A stretch of DNA of 64,000 nucleotides, taken from the NCBI RefSeq assembly GCF_000022205.1, contig NC_012028.1, forward strand, positions 1 to 64,000, read 5' to 3'. The translations under genes were made by a program, and so were the position numbers. How positions within the stretch are numbered: the first letter of the stretch is position 1; each line of letters begins with the position of its first letter. Shown in pieces: positions 9,091 to 17,136 of the stretch. Source of the DNA: Halorubrum lacusprofundi ATCC 49239. GTDB lineage: Archaea; Halobacteriota; Halobacteria; Halobacteriales; Haloferacaceae. Under the pieces are notes generated by a model. That model had not been told where the DNA came from, made no database searches, and saw only the letters and a program-made list of their open reading frames with translations.

Positions 9091-10257
9091 CTAGTCGTTA
9101 GAAGAACTGCAGACTCTACATCGAAGAGAACCTTTGATCGTATTCAGAGGGTTCTCTACGCTCAACACACGATCGCATGATGAACACTGGACGGTCTCCG
9201 TAGTTCCGATCCCGCTTCCATATCCGAGCGTCACCGTTCGGGAAACTCCTTGCTCAGCCAGTTCGACATCGATCTCTCCCCGTTCGTACTCTACCTGTGT
9301 TACCGTCAGGGGAGTCACTCGAATATCCAGCGCATGCCGCTTTCGAATCTCTTCCTGTTTCTGTGGAAATCCTTGGTCGCGCTGTTCCTGCAGAGTACTT
9401 AGTTCCGCATCCACCTCTTCATACTCAGCTTTTGCCTCTTTCCGTTTCTTCAGTGCCTCCACGCGATCGTCCTGATCACTGCCGTTGATCGTTTCACTCA
9501 GCTCATCGATCTTCGAGGATAGTTTGGATCGTTCCTCTTCCAGCTCTTGGATCCGTTGTTGTTGGAGCTGCCGGTATTCTTCGACCTCTGCGTCCGCTGC
9601 TCTGGATGCTTCATTATGGACCTCATCAATTTCGTTCTGGATGCTCCGCATCAGCTGATCTTGAGCTGTGCTGAGATGTGATCGTGCGTCTGATTCCGAT
9701 AATGAGGATTTCGCGGTAGTGGGAGAGCCGTTCGTGGGTATCGCCGTCATTTGAAGAAACGTCTCCTCCAACGCCGGAAGTCTCTGTTCCGAGCGGTGGT
9801 CGATGGCGATGGCGCGAAGGAGCTCCTGTTGGTATTCACTGACTGTCTCGATACTCACCTCAAAAAGAACCACAATCGCGGTACGGTCGTAGTACGGCGT
9901 GAACTGGATTTCCCTCACTTCGACGTCGCCTTCTTTAATCCACTGTGGGATCACTACGTCATCCCGACCGGCTTCTATCGATATTTTCCCTGTGGGGCGA
10001 CGCTCAGCTGCCTCTCTGAGGATCCGCTGAAAAAACTCACTTTCTGGATGGAGATGCTCTCCAGTACTATCTTCGTCTCTGTTCGTACCACAAAGCAACG
10101 AGAGGGTGCCTGCCGGCAATTCTGTATCCTCATTGTCTGGAATCGCAACTTCCCAGGTGTCTCCTCGTGTCTCAATGGTGCCGCCGAGTGACTCTAGGTA
10201 GCGTTCGGAGAAGTCCTCAACGACGGACTGCGTGACCGCGAGTGCTTCGTCAGTCAT
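9091..10257 (-). CDS. Coiled-coil protein with C-terminal Zn ribbon, partner of SNF2 helicase
   Basis: 388 residues from the ATG at 10257, which overlaps the helicase stop by 8 bp, so the two are translationally coupled. Residues ~1-170 form a globular domain. About 190-300 is a long Glu/Lys/Gln-rich coiled coil. The C-terminus carries CSSC ... CRVC (about 360-383), a likely zinc ribbon. It has no enzymatic motif. Position and coupling suggest a structural or DNA-sensing subunit working with the helicase in the defence cluster that continues at 12826-19815. The domain layout is seen; the partnership is inferred. Confidence 0.75.
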   Translation of the reverse strand: MTDEALAVTQSVVEDFSERYLESLGGTIETRGDTWEVAIPDNEDTELPAGTLSLLCGTNRDEDSTGEHLHPESEFFQRILREAAERRPTGKISIEAGRDDVVIPQWIKEGDVEVREIQFTPYYDRTAIVVLFEVSIETVSEYQQELLRAIAIDHRSEQRLPALEETFLQMTAIPTNGSPTTAKSSLSESDARSHLSTAQDQLMRSIQNEIDEVHNEASRAADAEVEEYRQLQQQRIQELEEERSKLSSKIDELSETINGSDQDDRVEALKKRKEAKAEYEEVDAELSTLQEQRDQGFPQKQEEIRKRHALDIRVTPLTVTQVEYERGEIDVELAEQGVSRTVTLGYGSGIGTTETVQCSSCDRVLSVENPLNTIKGSLRCRVCSSSND

Positions 10258-12004
10258 CGCTTTCCCCCAAGTCGAATCCTTCGAAGACGCCGTTGTTGAA
10301 CTCCTCCAGTTTGTCAGCGAGCTCTCGTTGTTCCTGCAGATCGACGGCCATCGCATCGAAGTCATTCTCCAGATCGACCTCTGAATCAGCATTGACGAGT
10401 CGGTCGAAAATCTGGTCCTCGAAGCTTGTTCCCGACTCTTCTAACCGACTCAATATGGAACTTAGCTCGCCCACGCTTTGTTGGAACAGGTCGATTTTGT
10501 GGTAAAGGCGCTCCAGTACGTACTCCTCGACCGTACCTTTCAACGCCATATTGAAAACGAATACATCTCGCTTCTGGCCAATTCGGTGAACTCTCCCGAT
10601 ACGCTGCTCCATACGCATAGGATTCCAGCTGAGACCCAAATTGACAAGTAAATTACAAAACTGGAGATTTCGGCCTTCACTCATTGCATCTGTTGAAACA
10701 AGGATTCCGCCTTCTTCTTCGAAGTCCTCGACGATCTGTTCTTTCTCACTACTGGAGTGCCCACCGTGGAACGCGTGGACGGTATACCCTTCTGAGGCGA
10801 GTCGATCAAGCACTTGACGTTGCGTCGCACGAAACTGGGTGAAGACGATCACACGCCCCATTTCGACGGTTTCACGTGCTTCTTCGACGATATCCAGAAG
10901 GCGCTCCTGTTTCGTTACTGTATCAATGTCTTCGATCAGGTCCAAAATGGACTCCAGTTCGTCCGCATGGGTGAGTTCAGACTGCTCATAGAGTCGTTTC
11001 TCGATCGTTTCCTTGAGCGCTACAGGACTGCTAACAACCTCCTTCTGAAGGAGCATTAGCACGAGCTTCTGGCCCTGATCTTGGCTGTAAGCACCCTTGA
11101 CGTAGTCAGAGACTGCCTGGTAGAGCTCACGTTCCTTTGGAGTCGGATCGAACGTCCGTGTGTCGATAGTCCGGTCCGTGAAGTCGATATCCGTCTCTTC
11201 CCGTCGGTTCCGAATCATCACTTTGTTCAACCGATCCTGTAGTTCGTCTCGGTTGACGAGTGTCTCCTGATTGCTGTTCACGAAGTACTGGTGGAAGACG
11301 TCGCGTGTGCCGAACAGTCCGGGACGGAGAAGTGAGACGACGTTGTACAGGTCAGTTAGTTCGTTCTGAATCGGCGTCGCCGTCAGGAAGAACGCGTAGT
11401 TATACGAGAGCCGGTCGATCAGGTCGTAGCGGTCCGTCTCTTCGTTCTTGACGTAGTGTGCCTCGTCGAGGACCAGAACGTCCCAGTCGCGGTCGAGAAC
11501 CGTCTGACGATGTCGCTCACTCTTCGCGGTGTCGATGCTCGCAATGATGTAGTCGTGGGCGTCGAAGTCCTCGAATTCGTCGTCGTAGTTGCAAACGAAG
11601 TCGAGTCCGAACTTCTCACGGAGTTCCGCTTGCCACTGTTTGGCCAGTTGTGCAGGCGTGAGGATGAGGACGGATTCATCTGTCTCCCGGAAATGCATCT
11701 CCTTGAGAATCATCCCGACCTCGATGGTCTTTCCAAGCCCAACTTCGTCCGCGAGAAGGGCTTTCCCATCCATCTCGAAAAGGGCCCGATAGGCAGCATC
11801 CACCTGATGTTCGAGTAGCTTGACGGAGTTTTCATCCAACTCTTTGAGCGACCGGAGTTCAGAATCAGGCTGGCCCGCTTGGAGGCGAACAGCTTGGATG
11901 CTCTGTAAATGATCCTCGTATGCACCATCCTCAGACAATGAATCGAAAAGATCGTCCGCAGACTCATGTGTGACCTCAACATCAACGAGGTCGTAACTTC
12001 CCAT
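10250..12004 (-). CDS. SNF2/RapA-type DEAH helicase, Hma-like defence component
   Basis: 584-residue superfamily-2 ATPase, starting at ATG 12004. Motif I LADEVGLGKT is at about 82-91, motif II DEAH at about 178, motif III LTATP at about 208, and the C-terminal lobe has QRIGRVHRIGQ (motif VI) near 470. This is the SNF2/RapA subgroup, which translocates on double-stranded DNA. The 3' end overlaps the coiled-coil Zn gene. The DUF499-type ATPase and DUF1156-type methylase are divergently placed a few hundred bp away. A helicase-methylase-ATPase set of this kind is reported as a defence system type (Hma). Function against viruses or plasmids is inferred. Confidence 0.9.
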   Translation of the reverse strand: MGSYDLVDVEVTHESADDLFDSLSEDGAYEDHLQSIQAVRLQAGQPDSELRSLKELDENSVKLLEHQVDAAYRALFEMDGKALLADEVGLGKTIEVGMILKEMHFRETDESVLILTPAQLAKQWQAELREKFGLDFVCNYDDEFEDFDAHDYIIASIDTAKSERHRQTVLDRDWDVLVLDEAHYVKNEETDRYDLIDRLSYNYAFFLTATPIQNELTDLYNVVSLLRPGLFGTRDVFHQYFVNSNQETLVNRDELQDRLNKVMIRNRREETDIDFTDRTIDTRTFDPTPKERELYQAVSDYVKGAYSQDQGQKLVLMLLQKEVVSSPVALKETIEKRLYEQSELTHADELESILDLIEDIDTVTKQERLLDIVEEARETVEMGRVIVFTQFRATQRQVLDRLASEGYTVHAFHGGHSSSEKEQIVEDFEEEGGILVSTDAMSEGRNLQFCNLLVNLGLSWNPMRMEQRIGRVHRIGQKRDVFVFNMALKGTVEEYVLERLYHKIDLFQQSVGELSSILSRLEESGTSFEDQIFDRLVNADSEVDLENDFDAMAVDLQEQRELADKLEEFNNGVFEGFDLGESDD

Positions 12005-12151
12005 AGTCACGTAGAGACAGGTTCGCGTCAAATACGTTTTGTGACCGACAGGCGTAGGACTGCACATTTATTACGGCGGATTCAGCACTCACTTCGATCG
12101 AAACGTTGCCTGCTCTCTCGTTAGTGGATACGAACCCAAGTTGGGAGACAA

Positions 12152-12598
12152 CTACTGTGTTGCCTCATCGATTGCACTACTGAACTCCTCGGCGTGTTGT
12201 GACCCGAGAAGAATTGAACGTCCGTTCGTCTGTTCGATCCAGACCCCCTGATTGCCACTGACATTGTATGCGATTTTCCCAGGTGCCCAGCGGATTCCCC
12301 AGCCACCGAACTCTCGAATGGGACTATACTGTTTGGCCTCGTAATGTTCAGTCTCTGACCACGGGATTTGACGGAATGACCAGTGGAGAGGCCACATTCT
12401 GAAATAGATGCCATCAGTTCTAACCTCGGTTTGGAGACGAAGACTGTAGATTAGCCCAGCGATCCCAACGACAATGGCGAGCCCTCCCCACAAGATAGGG
12501 CCTAATACAAGCATGAGGAGCGCGATACCACCGAGAAGCGCCCAGATCCACGGCTGGCGAAACCGCTGTACTTCACGAAACAGAGGATCACTCTCCAT
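12152..12598 (-). CDS. Membrane protein with PH-like domain (DUF6141-like)
   Basis: About 148 residues from the ATG at 12598 (an upstream ATG at 12619 adds seven residues). Two adjacent hydrophobic helices (about 18-55) are followed by a soluble C-terminal domain with GGWGIRWAPGKIAYNVSGN and a late ILLGSQHAEEF segment, a pattern I associate with small bacterial/archaeal PH-like membrane proteins. It probably sits in the cytoplasmic membrane. It lies upstream of, and on the same strand as, the helicase but 147 bp away, so cotranscription is uncertain. It may be an ordinary gene caught in the defence cluster. Confidence 0.7.
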   Translation of the reverse strand: MESDPLFREVQRFRQPWIWALLGGIALLMLVLGPILWGGLAIVVGIAGLIYSLRLQTEVRTDGIYFRMWPLHWSFRQIPWSETEHYEAKQYSPIREFGGWGIRWAPGKIAYNVSGNQGVWIEQTNGRSILLGSQHAEEFSSAIDEATQ

Positions 12599-12825
12599 AA
12601 ATGAGTAGTACGGCATCATCGCTACTCAATCATGGCCCTTTCGGACAATGAGACGTCCCAGATTCGCAGACCTACTTAGCATTCAGATCACCGTGAAAAT
12701 AGGTGTGAGCAACAAACCACGAAGACTTCGATGACACCCTACCTTTGAATGGTTCTGGGGGGAGAGAGGGGTTCGAAAGACCATAGTGTTTATTGGGTGC
12801 CCAAGAGGTGTGTTTAAGTATCAAG

Positions 12826-15800
12826 ATGGCACAGTCAGGATCCTTGTCGGATACCCTCAAAGACACGGTAACACTCAGCCGTGAGCTTCGGGAAGAGGGG
12901 CAAATCGACGGCCAGGTAAAGCTCTACAACGTGGATGACGATGACGAGTTCGAGTCAGACGCGGAACTCTTCTTCGAGCGAACCCTGATGACCCAGGGGC
13001 TCCGTGAAGCACTCTCCATTCTCCGCGATTCGCTCACAGGCGATGACCCGCGCGGGACACATATCCTATACGGGCCGTACGGCAGTGGGAAGTCCCACCA
13101 GATGGTCGCGCTGTACCACTGCTTCGACGACCCCGACGCAGCAGGCCACTGGGCAAGCGACTCGGTCGAAGGGTTCGACGCAGCACTCCCTGAATCGGCG
13201 ACGCCGATTACGGTCGCCATGCAGAACGAGCAGTACGAGTATCTGTGGGAACCGTTTTTCGAGGCACTCGATTACGATCCTGGAACGTACAGTTCGGGAG
13301 GGTATCCCGATATGCAGACGATTCAGGAAGCAGTCGGCGACGATACGGTCGCGTTCTTCGTGGACGAACTTGAGGACTGGTTCGATACGCTCCAAGGCGA
13401 CCGCAAGAGTGCGAACAAAGCATTCCTCCAGTCGCTCCTCGAATCTACGGCACTCTCCGATCTCGAACTATACACCATCGTCTCCGTCCTGCGTGAGGGC
13501 TCCGAGGTCCACGACATCCTGAACCGGGAACAGGCGGTCGAGGTCAACATGAACAACCAGGTGGACAAGCGCGAGGTTCTGCGTCACCGCCTGATCGATT
13601 CGGTTAACGAGAACGCTGCCCGGGAGATCGTCAACGGGTACTTCGATGCCTACGACCAATCTGATCACGTCTCCATTCCCGATGATCTGCTGTCGGAGAT
13701 GCACGATCTGTATCCGTTCCACCCTGTGCTTCTGGATGCGCTTGAGACGCGATACTACGCTGACGAGGATAACCAGAACACGCGAGGGATGATCTACCTC
13801 TTCTCGAAGGTTCTCTTGGAGATGCAGGATCAGACGGATCTAATCACGCACGGTGACATCGATGCTATCGAGTTCGAGGACGAGTTGGCGAAGATCAACT
13901 ACGAGCGGTTGAATGCGGCGACAGGCGACATCAAGAGTCGAATCGATGACGACGACGTTCCCCACGGCCGACGTATTCTGAACACGATTCTCCTGTACTC
14001 GCTGAAGCCGAGCGAAGGCGAGGGTGCGGAGGTTTCGGAGATCGTCATGGGTGCCTACCAGACGGGGGATCTCGTCTCTGACGTTGTCCTCAATCTCGAA
14101 CGTCTCCACGGTGTCGCGTGGCATCTCCACAAGCTGAACGGGAAGTACGCAATCCGCGACCGCCAGAACCCGAACGCACTCATCCGGAACGCGGCCGTAG
14201 ACGTCTCGGAGACGTCGGCGAAGGCTGAGGTCGCGGACTTCATCACAGATATCTTCGGATCCAACGCGCACCCGGTAGGGTTCCGTACGAACGACATGCG
14301 GGACATCCCGGACGACCGTGAGGTCAAGGTCGTCGTGAAGGACGACCAGTGGACGAACGAGGAGGTCGAGAAAGTCATCACGAACGACGGACGTGGCCGC
14401 GAGTGGCGTAACACGCTCGTGTTCGTCCAGCCCTCGGGCGACAAGGCCATCGAGTCGGGGACACGGTATATCGACAAGGCACGGTACATCGAGGGCGCAC
14501 GGCAGGTCCTCGCCGACGAATCCCTCGATGACGAGATTCGCACGTCGATTCAGGGAATGCGGGAGCAGGAAGAGAACGAACTCCGCGAAGAACTCCAACT
14601 CCTGTACGGTGAGGTGCTTGACGGGAACGACCTGCTCAACGACTGGGGGCAGATGACGCCGATGGAACTCGACGTCTACGTTCACGACGAGGCCGAGCTG
14701 GACGCCTCGAACATCGCGGACTCAGCATCTGCCGATCCGTTTGACCTCCAGTCGGACGTCTGGGACATCGCCGAGGATCTCTTGGAGCGGCGCGGTGAGA
14801 TTTCGGTTGAGGATATCTACGAGCAGTTCCTCCGCGATCCGGAGCTTCCGATCCCCGGCAGTGCGAACGACGTGCTGAATGCGACCGTCGAAGCGCTCTC
14901 GGACAAACCGGTACTCGCCCGTGACACTGGCGGGTTCCGCGATGACCTCTCCGGAAGCTCGCTGGACACCGTCCTCGTCCAGCAAGACGATGTGGACGTC
15001 TGGGGCGTCGATGATGTCGAACAGGAACTGCGTCAGCGGTTCGGGAGCGGAACAACCGCGCTCGATATCGGAGACTTCGAACTGGAACTCGTCGAAGACG
15101 GCGAGATCTGGATCGACGGCGACAGCCACGACGTCGTGATGCGGGCCATCGGTCGGCTCGCTCGTGAGGACCAGTACGTCATCGTGAAAGGGAACGAAAT
15201 CCTCGATAAGCCGCAGTCCGACGCAACGGTCCGCGACGTCGGCGGCGCAGAGGTCGTTGGTGCATCGTCCCTCGTAGACCGCATCGAGACGCACATCGAC
15301 GACGACGGCTACGCGAACCTCGACACAATTATCGGCGAGGTCCGTGCCGAGGAGTCGGTGTTCCTCCCGCCGGACGAGACCGAGTCCGTCGCCCGCGAGG
15401 CAGTCAACGAATTCCTCGTAGACGACTACGTCTTGGAAGCCGGTGGTCGGTATCTTGGATCGCTCGGCGACCGCGATCCGACGACGGTGAAGATCGTCCC
15501 GACCGTTCCCGAACGGATCGGCGACCAGATCCTGGAGTACATCGAGGACTTAGAACCGGGCGACCAGTTCACGGTGAACAAGGTCGGCGACCGGTTCGAC
15601 AGCAGTGTTACCGAGTACATGGTGCGGACGTACCTGCTGGAGAACATCGGGAAGGACGAAGAACCCGAGTACGTCGTCAACACGACCGGCTCGGAGAAAG
15701 CCTCCGACTGGGTTCCGGGGTACCCGTTCCGCAAGGCCGACACAGAGATCCCCACGTGGCGCTTCGAGTACAACGGCGACGACGTCGCCGCGATGCGGAG

Positions 15801-16032
15801 TAAGTGGCGGAACAACCACCAGACCGGAAGTGTCGATTACGGCGACGTCACGTTCATGTTGCCCGACCGCGAGGGTGTTCCCGGCGCTCTTCAGGGGACC
15901 GCCGACGTCGAGCGGACGCAAGTCAGCTTGACGTTACGGTCCGGACAGGACTACACGAAGGTCCAAGACCTTTTCGAGCGGATGCCCGATGAGGCGTCAA
16001 GCCTGAAGATCGAGATCACCTTCCAGAAGTAG
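12826..16032 (+). CDS. DUF499-type large AAA+ ATPase, Hma-like defence component
   Basis: 1068 residues from the ATG at 12826; an earlier GTG at 12793 is less likely. The N-terminal ATPase domain has Walker A GPYGSGKSHQ at about 82-91 and Walker B VAFFVDELEDW at about 173-183. The C-terminal half has several Asp/Glu-rich winged-helix-like repeats with segments such as RGEISVEDIYEQFL and DGYANLDTIIGEV. Length and order fit the DUF499 (COG1483-like) proteins found beside DUF1156 methylases. In such systems the ATPase is thought to couple DNA recognition to restriction. It is monocistronic on the plus strand, followed by a small convergent gene. Confidence 0.85.
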   Translation: MAQSGSLSDTLKDTVTLSRELREEGQIDGQVKLYNVDDDDEFESDAELFFERTLMTQGLREALSILRDSLTGDDPRGTHILYGPYGSGKSHQMVALYHCFDDPDAAGHWASDSVEGFDAALPESATPITVAMQNEQYEYLWEPFFEALDYDPGTYSSGGYPDMQTIQEAVGDDTVAFFVDELEDWFDTLQGDRKSANKAFLQSLLESTALSDLELYTIVSVLREGSEVHDILNREQAVEVNMNNQVDKREVLRHRLIDSVNENAAREIVNGYFDAYDQSDHVSIPDDLLSEMHDLYPFHPVLLDALETRYYADEDNQNTRGMIYLFSKVLLEMQDQTDLITHGDIDAIEFEDELAKINYERLNAATGDIKSRIDDDDVPHGRRILNTILLYSLKPSEGEGAEVSEIVMGAYQTGDLVSDVVLNLERLHGVAWHLHKLNGKYAIRDRQNPNALIRNAAVDVSETSAKAEVADFITDIFGSNAHPVGFRTNDMRDIPDDREVKVVVKDDQWTNEEVEKVITNDGRGREWRNTLVFVQPSGDKAIESGTRYIDKARYIEGARQVLADESLDDEIRTSIQGMREQEENELREELQLLYGEVLDGNDLLNDWGQMTPMELDVYVHDEAELDASNIADSASADPFDLQSDVWDIAEDLLERRGEISVEDIYEQFLRDPELPIPGSANDVLNATVEALSDKPVLARDTGGFRDDLSGSSLDTVLVQQDDVDVWGVDDVEQELRQRFGSGTTALDIGDFELELVEDGEIWIDGDSHDVVMRAIGRLAREDQYVIVKGNEILDKPQSDATVRDVGGAEVVGASSLVDRIETHIDDDGYANLDTIIGEVRAEESVFLPPDETESVAREAVNEFLVDDYVLEAGGRYLGSLGDRDPTTVKIVPTVPERIGDQILEYIEDLEPGDQFTVNKVGDRFDSSVTEYMVRTYLLENIGKDEEPEYVVNTTGSEKASDWVPGYPFRKADTEIPTWRFEYNGDDVAAMRSKWRNNHQTGSVDYGDVTFMLPDREGVPGALQGTADVERTQVSLTLRSGQDYTKVQDLFERMPDEASSLKIEITFQK

Positions 16033-16043
16033 TTCCACTTCTC

Positions 16044-16256
16044 CTACTGGTCGGCGTCCGCGTTTCTGACGAGGGCTTCGACGACGATTTCGTCATCGTC
16101 CGCCTCATCCAGCATATCCCGAAGAACAGTCTTCAGTCGTCTATCGAACAAACTTCGTGGGTTCAGCGGTGTCAGTTCCGCTTCAAGCTCATCTCGGCTT
16201 ACTGTTCCAGAAATCACGGAGTCTCCGTCTTCTCGCACTTCCAGGAAATCAGTCAT
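16044..16256 (-). CDS. Small conserved-looking acidic protein
   Basis: 70 residues, ATG at 16256, convergent with the DUF499-type gene (11 bp between stops). The sequence is strongly acidic with two short amphipathic segments (FLEVREDGDSVISGTV, LKTVLRDMLDEADDDE). No family is recognised. The clean codon bias and position between two defence genes make it a plausible accessory subunit, but no function can be read from it. Confidence 0.55.
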   Translation of the reverse strand: MTDFLEVREDGDSVISGTVSRDELEAELTPLNPRSLFDRRLKTVLRDMLDEADDDEIVVEALVRNADADQ

Positions 16257-16733
16257 ACCGAACTATCCACAGCACGCTGGATAGCCTGTTCGATTGCCCC
16301 CTAACTCGATATTCGGCGGGAAACGGTGTTGGTTCGGTTTTACCTGTGCCAGTACTCGGAACCCGGTGTGGGCCACGCTCAGCAATCGTGTGATTCTCCG
16401 ATGAAGCCGCGGCCTGCCTCGCGTTGGTACGTCTTGACCCAGACCACCGATCAGTCGTGTATTCACAAACAATTCATTGAGAGCTCATCAGTTTCTGGTG
16501 TCGAACCACTTCGCGCCGCTGTTAGACATCTGGCCCATTTCGGAACTCATTGACCACTCTCACCCACCTCTCCTGACACGCATACTCGCTCTAACCCCTC
16601 AAAACAACGCAATAACGGAGAATCGCTCGAATCGTAGCGATTCAGGGAGCGAGTACCAACTCAATTACCTCCGCTCCCTCTGGCTTACCTTTAAAAATGA
16701 CTGGCGGCTGTAGTTGTTCGGGTCAAACCCACT
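16257..16733. other. Intergenic with promoter of small gene
   Basis: About 480 bp. It contains an 8-bp perfect inverted repeat, GAATCGCT (16620-16627) and AGCGATTC (16636-16643), then a TATA box TTTAAAAA at 16690 and the motif TGTTCGGGTCAAACC at 16715-16729, just before the ATG at 16734. Confidence 0.5.
16690..16729 (+). promoter_or_regulatory. TATA box and conserved 15-bp motif before 93-aa gene
   Basis: TTTAAAAA (16690-16697) is followed 25 bp later by TGTTCGGGTCAAACC (16715-16729), which starts where transcription should begin and ends 4 nt before the ATG. The same arrangement, 14 of 15 bases identical, precedes the paralogous gene at 30318. The motif contains an inverted repeat (GTTCG-GGT-CAAAC, perfect in the other copy), so it may be an operator or a 5'-end RNA hairpin. 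Confidence 0.6.
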
Positions 16734-17015
16734 ATGCAGACCGAAAAAACGATCAACCGTGCGAAGAAGATCGACGAATCGCTAGAAATAATCGCTAAGA
16801 TCGAAGAAGTGGTCGGAATACCACTGACAGACAGCCGGCGAGCACTACAGGTGGCTGGAGAGTACGTCACGGATGACTCGATGTTCGTGGAACAGATGGT
16901 ACAAGCAATGACTGAGGCAGCCGGTTTCGCCATCGAGACGGGTCATGACGACTTGGCATCCGACGCCATCCAGAACGTGACTGACCTCGAAACGCTCGTC
17001 TCTGACGACGACTAG
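16734..17015 (+). CDS. Small helical protein, paralog of 30318-30599
   Basis: 93 residues. An N-terminal helix (INRAKKIDESLEIIAKIEE) is followed by a second helical block ending in an acidic tail SDDD. It shares with the protein at 30318-30599 the length, the pattern of an early Ile-Ile-Ala-x-x-Glu helix, an ET/EAAGxAIExGxDD block, and the upstream motif. No enzymatic residues are visible and no family is recognised. Being present twice with a conserved promoter region, it looks like a regulated accessory gene rather than a defence subunit. Confidence 0.7.
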   Translation: MQTEKTINRAKKIDESLEIIAKIEEVVGIPLTDSRRALQVAGEYVTDDSMFVEQMVQAMTEAAGFAIETGHDDLASDAIQNVTDLETLVSDDD

Positions 17016-17136
17016 GCAACTTCTTCGACGTTTGTTTTCCTTTCAAGACACCCAACGAAGCTCGCTTCACCGAGACGTTACTGCGAAGAACGCACACTTA
17101 TGTGGCTCGTGGCGCATCGCTTCTACATACTGAATA

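Noticed and set aside
13840-14685. 281-residue frame opposite the DUF499-type gene
   Set aside because: A typical antisense shadow: Val/Arg/Asp-rich translation produced by the codon bias of the real gene.
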